A program made the position numbers and the translations under genes. Below, one piece after another: positions 15,326 to 21,508 of a DNA stretch of 22,491 nucleotides. The DNA is from a virus. Numbering within the stretch: the first letter of the stretch is position 1; the number at the start of each line of letters is the position of its first letter. The notes beneath the pieces were generated by a model. That model was not told the origin of the DNA, made no database searches, and was given only the letters and a program-made list of their open reading frames with translations. The stretch lies in the IMG/VR virus record IMGVR_UViG_3300009091_000064, positions 1 to 22,491 of that record. One strand, given 5' to 3'.

Positions 15326-15730
15326 ATGAGCACACCGCAGCAGATCAAGTACCAGGGGCAGATCTACGTGTTGGCGGCTGAAGGGCCAGTCACCGTCGGC
15401 CCGCGGGGTGGGAAGATCATCGGCAAGACCAAGAGCGGCAAGCCGATCTACGCGCCATCGTCAGACATCGTGGGGCGCGGGGCCTACGTCGTACCTACGG
15501 AGTTGTCGCAGGCGCACATGGCCCAGCATGCGGACTTTACCGCAGCTGATCACCGCGACGCCGCTGCGCTGCACACCCAGCACGAGGCGCGCCATCGGGC
15601 ACTGGCGATAAAGCACCTGGGGCAGGATAACCCGGACAGCATCCAGCGGGGCTACCGGCACATGGACCGGGCGTCGGCGCACAGCCATGTTGCCTACCTC
15701 CACCAGCAGCAGGCCAAGGCCAGTAAGTGA
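15326..15730 (+). CDS. Tagged protein 13: GPRGGK segment plus His/Ala-rich helices
   Basis: 134 residues. The tag is IKYQGQIYVLA (7-17). Residues about 22-44 hold VTVGPRGGKIIGKTKSGKP and then IYAP, a short module I have seen in phage head-associated proteins, but I cannot assign a function. A His/Ala-rich helical region follows (HADFTAADHRDAAALHTQHE, then HMDRASAHSHVAYLHQQQAK), matching the D-F-x3-D-H-x-D-A pattern of the gene at 12283. AGGAG lies 9 bases before ATG 15326. Confidence 0.86.
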   Translation: MSTPQQIKYQGQIYVLAAEGPVTVGPRGGKIIGKTKSGKPIYAPSSDIVGRGAYVVPTELSQAHMAQHADFTAADHRDAAALHTQHEARHRALAIKHLGQDNPDSIQRGYRHMDRASAHSHVAYLHQQQAKASK

Positions 15731-15740
15731 CGAGGCTACC

Positions 15741-16250
15741 ATGACCGCACCGCGAACCCTCCGCTACCAAGGGCAACTGTATGTACGCGCGCAGCTGGAC
15801 TCGCCGGCGGCGTGGTTTGCTGACCTCGTCACCGCGTGTCGCGGCAAGCCGTTCAAGCCGGTGGGCAACGAGCGCAAGGCCGTGATCGGGCAGTTCGGTG
15901 GCGCCGCTGTGCACGTCGCGCTTCTAGAGGACTTCGTGGTGGTAGACATGGCCTTTGGCCGAGTGTACCACATGTGGCAGAACCGCACGCACGTAGCCGA
16001 GGACGGCATGGTCGAGGCCAGTGGTGGCTGGTCCGCCGAGATGGGCGATACGCCACCCACCGAATGGGATCTAACCGGCTTGCACGGCGGCGGGCGTACC
16101 AGCGCGGGTAGCGGTAAGATCACAGTGACCAACGGTCAAGAGCTGCTGGGACACATGGTGTCGTGGAAGACCAAGCTGAAGCGCTACTCGGCGAAGGGCG
16201 ACTTCGGCAACCTCATGGAGCAGAAGGAACACGCCCAGCGCGGCTGGTGA
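15741..16250 (+). CDS. Tagged protein 14: larger alpha/beta body
   Basis: 169 residues, the longest N-terminally tagged member. ATG 15741 is chosen because the tag follows (LRYQGQLYVRA, 7-17) and CGAGG precedes. The body has beta-rich segments (KAVIGQFGGAAVHVALLEDF, VVVDMAFGRVYHMWQNRTHV), a Gly/Thr-rich loop and a basic C-terminal helix. No family is recognised. Its tag is closest to those at 16255 and at the C-terminus of the peptidase at 17245 (APRTL type). Confidence 0.84.
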   Translation: MTAPRTLRYQGQLYVRAQLDSPAAWFADLVTACRGKPFKPVGNERKAVIGQFGGAAVHVALLEDFVVVDMAFGRVYHMWQNRTHVAEDGMVEASGGWSAEMGDTPPTEWDLTGLHGGGRTSAGSGKITVTNGQELLGHMVSWKTKLKRYSAKGDFGNLMEQKEHAQRGW

Positions 16251-16254
16251 CAGC

Positions 16255-16548
16255 ATGCTCGCCCCCAAGACCCTACGCTACCAGGGGCAGCTGTACGTGA
16301 TGGCGTCGTGGGAGACGGGCCTCACGCCCCAGCAGATCGAGGGCATCAAGTCGCTCAAGCCGGTCTCGATTAGCACCGATCCCAAGGAGGGCGCCATCTT
16401 GGTGTGGCTGCGCTCCGAGCGGGAGTGTGAGCGCGCGGCCGATCACTTTGACCTGCACAAGTACGAGTTCAACGAGGTGGAAGTTCGCCTCAGTTGTGCT
16501 GCCACCAACTGGGAACCTACCCACCTAGCGCTGTACCCGCGAACGTAG
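16255..16548 (+). CDS. Tagged protein 15: small alpha/beta body
   Basis: 97 residues. The tag is LRYQGQLYVMA (7-17). The body shows a helix (TPQQIEGIKSLKPV), a strand (GAILVWLRSE), a helix (RECERAADHFDLH) and a strand (FNEVEVRLSCAATNW), a likely two-layer alpha/beta domain. It starts 5 bases after the preceding TGA with no strong Shine-Dalgarno, so it probably depends on coupling. Function unknown. Confidence 0.82.
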   Translation: MLAPKTLRYQGQLYVMASWETGLTPQQIEGIKSLKPVSISTDPKEGAILVWLRSERECERAADHFDLHKYEFNEVEVRLSCAATNWEPTHLALYPRT

Positions 16549-16556
16549 GAGTCGCC

Positions 16557-16853
16557 ATGCGCACCCCAACCCAGATCAAGTATCGGGATCGCATCTACAA
16601 GCGTGCCGAAGGTGACTGGCCACTCCCGTGGAAGCGCATCGCGGCCAACTCGTGGGAGTATGAGGGCCGCCGCGCGCACGTCATCGCACGGCAGGGAAAA
16701 CCGGGGTACTACGACTTGACCGCTACCGCCGGCGGCGTCACCTTCTACACCGCCCGCAAGCTGTTCGCCCCCAGTTCCGCTACCGTATGGCATCTGCAGC
16801 ACCTGGGCGAGTTCATCGGCTCGCAGGGACCGTGGCTAGGGCATGGAGCGTAG
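16557..16853 (+). CDS. Tagged protein 16: small beta-rich body
   Basis: 98 residues from ATG 16557, after a TAGGAG junction. The tag IKYRDRIYKRA (7-17) is the only copy in which the turn Gly is replaced (Asp). The body is beta-like (WEYEGRRAHVIARQGKPGYY, LTATAGGVTFYTARK) with a helical end (SATVWHLQHLGEFIG). Function not recognised. It ends 3 bases before the next start. Confidence 0.82.
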   Translation: MRTPTQIKYRDRIYKRAEGDWPLPWKRIAANSWEYEGRRAHVIARQGKPGYYDLTATAGGVTFYTARKLFAPSSATVWHLQHLGEFIGSQGPWLGHGA

Positions 16854-16855
16854 AC

Positions 16856-17248
16856 ATGACCGCACCGACACAGATCAAGTACCGGGGTAAGCTGTATCGC
16901 CTGGCGGCGTCGACTCCGGCGCCGTATCCCCGTTCGCCCAAGGAAGTCATGGTGGGCGTCAATCAGATGCATGCAGGGTTGTCACCGCTAGCCACGGCGC
17001 TTGCGGCAATGAAGGTCCATACGGAGCAGCTTAGTCGGCTGCTGTGGCAGATCGAGCAAATTGCTACCGATCCTTACCGCAAGATCTACAAGGATTGGCC
17101 GCAACGGGGAGAGGGCGAGTCCAAAGACCCACGAGCGCACTTCGTGGCCATGGGCGAGGTCATCGACCAGTTCAACGAAGCCAGCGACAAGCTGAAGGCC
17201 GTGCTCAAGAAGAACTTCGCCAAGGTCGAGTACCTGGCCGGCAAGTGA
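16856..17248 (+). CDS. Tagged protein 17: helical body
   Basis: 130 residues from ATG 16856. The tag is IKYRGKLYRLA (6-16). The body is helical (KEVMVGVNQMHAGLSPLATA, QLSRLLWQIEQIATDPYRK, VIDQFNEASDKLKAVLKKNF), like a four-helix or coiled-coil unit. The Shine-Dalgarno GGAG lies just before the TAG of the previous gene. Its stop overlaps the GTG start of the metallopeptidase (GTGA), so the two are probably translationally coupled. Function unknown. Confidence 0.84.
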   Translation: MTAPTQIKYRGKLYRLAASTPAPYPRSPKEVMVGVNQMHAGLSPLATALAAMKVHTEQLSRLLWQIEQIATDPYRKIYKDWPQRGEGESKDPRAHFVAMGEVIDQFNEASDKLKAVLKKNFAKVEYLAGK

Positions 17249-17772
17249 GTTCTACCTACTCCATCGTACGTGATCTACCCTCCGGCCACCACCCACTACT
17301 GACGGTACTCCCCGACCTCGCCACCTGTCCGCTACTGCCGCACATCGTGGGCCGCCGCCGCGACCTGCTAGCGCAAGTGGTGGTGCACATCACACCGTCA
17401 CCGTGCATCTGCCACGTCGATACTACCGAACCCAGCATCGTCATCGATCCCAGCTACTACCACACAGCAACCCCCGCAGACCTGTACTTGGATGTGCTGC
17501 ACGAGTTGACGCATCTGCGGCAACACCTAGACGGGCAGGACATCTGGGACGACCACCTGCCGTACGAACAGCGGCCCACTGAGATTGAGGCGTTCGCGAT
17601 CGCAGTGCTGGAAGCCCAGCGGCGCGGCCTGTCGGAGGCGGCAATCCTGGCCTACCTACGTCAACCGTGGCTGACGGAAGTTGCCGTGCAGCAGCTGCGC
17701 GCCAACATCGCCACGTTTCTAGCGCCTCGCACCCTCCTACGGCAGGGGCAGTGCTACCGCCGGCGCGGGTAG
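17245..17772 (+). CDS. HExxH metallopeptidase-like protein with C-terminal tag
   Basis: 175 residues from GTG 17245, which overlaps the upstream TGA; the longer open frame upstream runs through the previous gene and is rejected. LDVLHELTHLRQH contains the zinc motif H86-E87-x2-H90, and a downstream TEIEAFA (E113/E115) could give the third ligand, as in gluzincin-type peptidases. No signal peptide or membrane segment is seen. The last 16 residues (APRTLLRQGQCYRRRG) match the APRTL-type tag found at the N-terminus of the gene at 15741; this is the only copy at a C-terminus. Substrate unknown: a virion cargo peptidase, a maturation factor or an injected effector are all possible. Confidence 0.8.
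   Translation: MSSTYSIVRDLPSGHHPLLTVLPDLATCPLLPHIVGRRRDLLAQVVVHITPSPCICHVDTTEPSIVIDPSYYHTATPADLYLDVLHELTHLRQHLDGQDIWDDHLPYEQRPTEIEAFAIAVLEAQRRGLSEAAILAYLRQPWLTEVAVQQLRANIATFLAPRTLLRQGQCYRRRG
17722..17769 (+). repeat. C-terminal copy of the array tag
   Basis: These 16 codons encode the final residues of the metallopeptidase-like protein. Compared with the tag at 15741 (APRTLRYQGQLYVRAQ), identities are A, P, R, T, L, Q, G, Q, Y and R; the first Tyr is Arg and the final Ala is Arg. A remnant of a decayed downstream tagged gene fused in frame is another explanation. Confidence 0.6.
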
Positions 17773-17845
17773 AAAACCGCCGACACTCTCGCAGATCCTG
17801 CCGGTCGTTCCCACCACCACATCCTACCTACGTCTGTACAAACTG

Positions 17846-17953
17846 CCTTATATTTACTGGTAACGCATTACCGCTGCTGTTTCCGTTCTGCACGGGGCTG
17901 TAGCCCAGCAACCGGCTGTGTTACCGTAGTAACGTTAACGACCGGAGAAGGAG
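17846..17953 (+). promoter_or_regulatory. Leader of the scaffold/capsid block: promoter-like motif, small hairpins, strong RBS
   Basis: The gap 17773-17959 has no ORF. It contains CCTTATATTTAC (17846-17857), GGTAA-CGCA-TTACC (17859-17872), GGGCT-GT-AGCCC (17895-17906) and GTTAC-CGTA-GTAAC (17920-17933). Next is GAGAAGGAGATTTACATG, with AAGGAG at 17948-17953, very like the T7 gene 10 ribosome binding site. The two TAAC-type repeats could be operators or RNA hairpins. A promoter for the abundant head proteins is plausible but unproven. Confidence 0.4.
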
Positions 17954-17959
17954 ATTTAC

Positions 17960-19342
17960 ATGGCCAAGGACAAGAAGCTGAAGAAGAAGATCCAGAAGAC
18001 GGCAGCCGCCGACCTCGACATCGATGTGCTGCAGTCCAAGCGTGCAGACGAAGTGCCGCCCCCGCCGGCGGACGACCAGGGCATCGTCACGCCGCCCGAG
18101 TCCGAAGTCACGGCACTACCGGATGACGACGAGTCGTCCGACGACAGCAGCGACGACAGCAGTGAGCAGCCCGCACCAGTCGCCGCCGATGATGACGACA
18201 GCGACAGCGACGACGAGGACGCGGAGGAGTCCGCCGCGGGTCCGACCTACGCCGGTCCCGAGGTGCAGGAAGGCGATCCCAACCAGTCCCAGGCGCCGGC
18301 TAGCCCCGCCGCCCCGGGCGCGACGCCGCCCGTCGATCCGGGTGCCGCCAGCGACAGCAGCAGCGGCAGTGACCTGTCGGTGAGCAGCGACGAGATGGGC
18401 GCGCAGCAGCCCGGCGTCGGCGGCCCCGTAGACGATCCGACTACGCCGATTCCGGCCGAGGCGGGTGTGGATGAGATGATCATCCATCCTATCGCGGAGG
18501 TGCTGGACGAGAAGACGGCGTCACTGGAGATGTTCCTGTTCGACGCGCAGGGCAAGAACCCGGCGTGGATGGTCATCGCCAACGGCGACCCCTACGCCAA
18601 GATCTGCCTCACCGATCAGGAGAACCCGGAGCTGATCCGCCAGGCGTTCTGCGCGGACAGCTACGCCGACACCGTCATGGCCAATGCCAAGAAGCTGGGC
18701 ATGATGACGGTGCTGGCCGACGTCAAGGCCCGCTTCTACCACGCGCAGATCTTCAAGTCGCAGCTGGCCGAGACCCTCACCAAGAAGATCACGGCGAACG
18801 TCGAGAAGCGCGTCGCCACCGCCAACGACAAGTACAACGAGCGTGTTGCCGAGATGATGCACCTCGTCGTCAAGGCCGCCTCGGTCAACTTCTTCAAGGA
18901 TCCCGATCCGCTCAAGGCCGCCATGGTACAGGTCATGCGCGCCGCCGGCGTGGCCGATCCGACCGCCGCCATCGAGCAGCTGTTCGCGACCCACGCCCCC
19001 GAGTGGTTCAAGCGCGTGCTGGCCAAGGCCACCGAGTGGACCACCTTCGCCCCCGACGCCATGAAGCAGATCCGCGCCTCCATCGATGACATGGGCGTGC
19101 GCAGCGTCGACTACGTCGCCGCCGCGGCGCAGGATGCGCGGGATACCGCACGCCACGAAGTGGCCGCGCCGACGTCGATGGCGCTGGGCGTGCCCCTGGT
19201 CACCCAGGGACACCACAGCCGCAGCCTCGCGCCGCAGTCGGCCGGGGCGCGCGTGGCCGCCACGTCGGAGGAAGAGCAGCTGCGGCAGCAGTACCGCACG
19301 CGGCTCCAAGGACTCCGCCAGTCTCGCCGTACCGGCGAGTAG
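17960..19342 (+). CDS. Probable scaffolding / prohead core protein
   Basis: 460 residues. A short Lys-rich N-terminus (KDKKLKKKIQK) is followed by about 150 residues of acidic, Ser/Asp/Pro/Ala low-complexity sequence. A structured helical part comes next (LEMFLFDAQGKNPAWMVIAN, LAETLTKKITANVEKRVATA, YNERVAEMMHLVVKAASV), and a basic tail ends in RTRLQGLRQSRRTGE. Acidic and coiled-coil-rich composition, a basic C-terminus and the position between the protease and major capsid genes fit a scaffold that is degraded or expelled at maturation. No sequence family is recognised, so the role is inferred from context. It has the strongest ribosome binding site in the window. Confidence 0.65.
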   Translation: MAKDKKLKKKIQKTAAADLDIDVLQSKRADEVPPPPADDQGIVTPPESEVTALPDDDESSDDSSDDSSEQPAPVAADDDDSDSDDEDAEESAAGPTYAGPEVQEGDPNQSQAPASPAAPGATPPVDPGAASDSSSGSDLSVSSDEMGAQQPGVGGPVDDPTTPIPAEAGVDEMIIHPIAEVLDEKTASLEMFLFDAQGKNPAWMVIANGDPYAKICLTDQENPELIRQAFCADSYADTVMANAKKLGMMTVLADVKARFYHAQIFKSQLAETLTKKITANVEKRVATANDKYNERVAEMMHLVVKAASVNFFKDPDPLKAAMVQVMRAAGVADPTAAIEQLFATHAPEWFKRVLAKATEWTTFAPDAMKQIRASIDDMGVRSVDYVAAAAQDARDTARHEVAAPTSMALGVPLVTQGHHSRSLAPQSAGARVAATSEEEQLRQQYRTRLQGLRQSRRTGE

Positions 19343-19487
19343 GCACACCAGGATTTCCAGCTTTACCCCCAGGTTTAAGCCGCATTACTCGTAAGGCTGA
19401 ATTACCCACACGTTACCGTCGGCAGCCGCACCGCCTCACCCGCTTTACCGTCGTGATTAAGTCGCACGCTCCGTCATGGAGGACCAC

Positions 19488-20249
19488 ATGCTGAATCAAG
19501 CTGGGAAGAACATCTTTTCGGTGATGCAGGAGCTGCCGCTCTCCGCGGGAGTATCCGAGGTGTTCGAGGGCATGGCCCTCATCGCCGACAACACCGGAAC
19601 CGAGGTCTACGCCAAGCCGTCCACCGGCGCCAAGGGTGAGCAGTTCCTGGGCGTCGCGCTGGTCAACGCGCTGAAGGTGGTGGACCTGCCCATCGTCGAA
19701 TCGCTCATCGCGATTCTGCAGCCTCCGGCTGGCCCCAACACGCAGGTCACGCTCAGCCGCACGCCTACGGGCGCGCCGCCAGAGCTGACCGGCTACGTGG
19801 GCACGCCGGCCACCATCGTCACCTTCACCCTGCTCGCGGGCACCACCTACCAGACCGATCTCGCTGGCCCAGTTCCGGTGCCGGCGGGTACGGCGGTGAT
19901 CTGCTCGTACACCTACCAGCCGACCCTGGCTGAGGTGCTGGCGGTGTTCCACCAGAGCGCCATCAACTTCGAGAACGTCAACGCGCTGCTGTCGCAGATC
20001 AGCGTGGGTGGCGGCGTCAACTCGGAGTTCCAGACCATGCAGTACATCAACACTCCGGGCGTCAACTACACGCTCGGCGGCCCGGTGTACCTGGGACCGA
20101 ACGGCAAGTTCTCGGCGGACCCCGGCATCGCGCCGGCGACGCAGGTGGGCGTCTGCATCAAGCTGCCGACCCCATCTACCACGCCGTTGGCGCTCAGCGA
20201 TGAGCGCTACCTCGGAGTGAAGGTCACGGCGCCGCCGTCCATCCCGTAA
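19488..20249 (+). CDS. Probable capsid decoration / minor head protein
   Basis: 253 residues. ATG 19488 is preferred over 19476 because GGAGG (19478-19482) lies 5 bases before it and would sit inside the longer reading. The N-terminal part (EGMALIADNTGTEVYAKPST, then QFLGVALVNA) resembles small beta-rich decoration proteins that sit before capsid genes. The middle is Thr/Pro/Gly-rich and beta-like (VTFTLLAGTTYQTDLAGPVP). The end repeats a similar beta pattern (LGPNGKFSADPGIAPATQVG). It lies directly upstream of the major capsid gene. No enzyme motif is present. The family was not verified. Confidence 0.6.
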   Translation: MLNQAGKNIFSVMQELPLSAGVSEVFEGMALIADNTGTEVYAKPSTGAKGEQFLGVALVNALKVVDLPIVESLIAILQPPAGPNTQVTLSRTPTGAPPELTGYVGTPATIVTFTLLAGTTYQTDLAGPVPVPAGTAVICSYTYQPTLAEVLAVFHQSAINFENVNALLSQISVGGGVNSEFQTMQYINTPGVNYTLGGPVYLGPNGKFSADPGIAPATQVGVCIKLPTPSTTPLALSDERYLGVKVTAPPSIP

Positions 20250-20276
20250 CCGCGAGCCTGGGACAAGGAGACGATG

Positions 20277-21410
20277 ATGAGCTACCAAGTGACTCCCGTA
20301 ACCAAGAAGAACCTCCCGGCCCGCCCGATGGCGGCCTCCTTCAACCCCCGCTCCGGGTCGTTCCAGACCTCGGAGCGCGAGCCCGCGTGGAACGACGCTG
20401 GCGAGTTCAACGCCAGCTCCAAGCAGGAGCTGACCACCCGCATCGCGCAGATGATCGATGCCTTCCAGAAGGGTGAGCTGAAGACGGCGCACACCGAGGT
20501 GGGCGAGCAGGATGAGGCGCAGCTGCGCGCCGCGGATCTGCAGGAAGCGTACCACGACCCGACCGGGCAGAAGATGAAGGTGCTCGGTGACACCGTGGTC
20601 GAGGAGCTGGTCGAAGTCGGCAAGCGCGAAGGCTTCACGCGCACTCTGTGGGGTGTGCAGCGCGTGCCGCAGGGCCAGGATGGCAAGGTCCGCATCCGCT
20701 ACAAGCAGGCCGTCGCCATCGTTGCCACTTCCGCCACCACCGTGCGCGCGGTGCGGTGGAAGGAGCGCTACATCCGGCCGCCGGTGTACTACCTCAACGC
20801 CAACCTCCTGATCGAGGACGTCGAGGTTCGCCTCTCCCCCGTGGGCATCATGGAGGAGATGTTCGAAGACGGCCTGGAAGCGCTGATGGTCACCGAGGAC
20901 AAGCTGTCGGTCAAGTTCCTCAACGCGCTGAACGGCATCTTCAACGTGCCCATCGGCATCCCCGGCCAGCTGTCGCCGGAGATCTGGGCGCGCCTCAAGT
21001 CGGGCATCGAGGGCTTCGGCAACCCCGCGGCCACCGCGGTGATGTCGTACGACTTCTGGCCGGACATCCACGCCAGCACGTCGTTCACCGGCGGCGCCAC
21101 GGGCGGCGGCTACTTCGATCCGGTCACCAAGTACCAGCTGGTGCTGGAAGGCCGCCTCGGCAGCCTCATGGGCGTCAACATCATCACCGACGCCTTCCGC
21201 GAGCCGAAGCTGCGCGTCCTCACCGAGGGCCAGATCTACATGGTGGCCCCGCCGAACGTCCTGGGCGTCATCACGCAGCACCAGGAGCTGACGCCGTATC
21301 AGGTCGACCTGCGCAACCAGGGCCAGCCGGTGCAGGGCTGGTTCTTGGAGCAGCTGCAGGGTCAGGTGGCGCAGAACCCGCGCGCGGTCTACGCGGCGTT
21401 CCGCGTCTAG
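20277..21410 (+). CDS. Major capsid protein (HK97-fold-like)
   Basis: 377 residues. ATG 20277 has AAGGAG at 6-base spacing; ATG 20274 is the alternative (3-base spacing). An N-terminal polar region of about 60 residues (PVTKKNLPARPMAASFNPRS onward) could be the cleaved delta-like segment. It is followed by a TLWGVQRVPQGQDGKVRIRY N-arm/E-loop-like region, RPPVYYLNANLLIEDVEVRL, a long helical spine (GIMEEMFEDGLEALMVTEDK) and a LGSLMGVNIITDAFREP core common in HK97-fold capsids. Leu codon CTA is absent here although common in neighbouring genes, as expected for a very highly expressed gene. A strong terminator follows. Confidence 0.85.
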   Translation: MSYQVTPVTKKNLPARPMAASFNPRSGSFQTSEREPAWNDAGEFNASSKQELTTRIAQMIDAFQKGELKTAHTEVGEQDEAQLRAADLQEAYHDPTGQKMKVLGDTVVEELVEVGKREGFTRTLWGVQRVPQGQDGKVRIRYKQAVAIVATSATTVRAVRWKERYIRPPVYYLNANLLIEDVEVRLSPVGIMEEMFEDGLEALMVTEDKLSVKFLNALNGIFNVPIGIPGQLSPEIWARLKSGIEGFGNPAATAVMSYDFWPDIHASTSFTGGATGGGYFDPVTKYQLVLEGRLGSLMGVNIITDAFREPKLRVLTEGQIYMVAPPNVLGVITQHQELTPYQVDLRNQGQPVQGWFLEQLQGQVAQNPRAVYAAFRV

Positions 21411-21452
21411 CTGACGCGACCGTAGTACCAACTTTACCTCACTGCCTTACCC

Positions 21453-21484
21453 CCGCAGCCGAGTACGCAAGTACTCGGCTGCGG
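21453..21484 (+). terminator. Strong intrinsic terminator after the capsid gene
   Basis: CCGCAGCCGAGTAC (21453-21466) and GTACTCGGCTGCGG (21471-21484) form a perfect 14-bp stem closed by a GCAA (GNRA-type) tetraloop, followed by TCGTTT. It lies 43 bases after the capsid stop and 25 bases before the next start. The tail is short in T, but stem strength and position support transcription termination, or 3'-end protection of the capsid mRNA. Confidence 0.85.
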
Positions 21485-21494
21485 TCGTTTATGG

Positions 21495-21503
21495 CCTATC
21501 TTT
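21495..21503 (+). promoter_or_regulatory. Candidate promoter-like motif CCTATCTTT just after the terminator
   Basis: CCTATCTTT lies between the capsid terminator and the ATG at 21509, matching the motif before the gene at 611. If it were a -10 element, the downstream mRNA would be leaderless or nearly so. Only a weak GAAG Shine-Dalgarno is present. Confidence 0.25.
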
Positions 21504-21508
21504 GAAGC

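Larger units (their letters stand above)
9812..17772 (+). other. Array of tag-bearing small genes (17 N-terminal tags, 1 C-terminal tag)
   Basis: This span holds 18 proteins sharing P-x2-[ILV]-x-[YF]-x-G-x2-Y-x2-A. The Pro and the last Tyr occur in all 18; the Gly is replaced only in the gene at 16557 (Asp); the first aromatic is replaced only in the C-terminal copy (Arg). The last Ala is lost in the copies at 12762, 14097 and 17245. Only two genes inside the span lack the tag: a small low-complexity protein (12016) and the prohead protease (14491). Spacing is mostly 0-30 bases. The pattern predicts two short strands around a Gly turn (a beta-hairpin), polar rather than a signal peptide. Bodies after the tag are mostly unrelated. 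A capsid-targeting or docking role is inferred from context. Confidence 0.85.

Noticed and set aside
17044-17244. Upstream extension of the metallopeptidase-like gene
   Set aside because: It would overlap the tagged gene at 16856 for 200 bases and reads as Arg/Gln-rich shadow sequence; GTG 17245 in the GTGA overlap is the better start.
9812-17248. The tag as a secretion signal or membrane anchor
   Set aside because: It is polar and charged (Lys, Arg, Gln, Tyr) with no hydrophobic core of signal-peptide length.
9812-17772. A CRISPR array or tandem DNA repeat explaining the repeated strings
   Set aside because: The repeats are 270-1300 bases apart, always in the reading frame of a tag, and vary at the DNA level as a coding family would.
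19413-21431. A 672-codon open frame on the minus strand opposite the decoration-like and capsid genes
   Set aside because: It mirrors GC-biased codon usage of the plus-strand genes, gives a low-complexity Arg/Leu/His/Val-rich product with no recognisable motif, and overlaps two well-supported genes with good ribosome binding sites.
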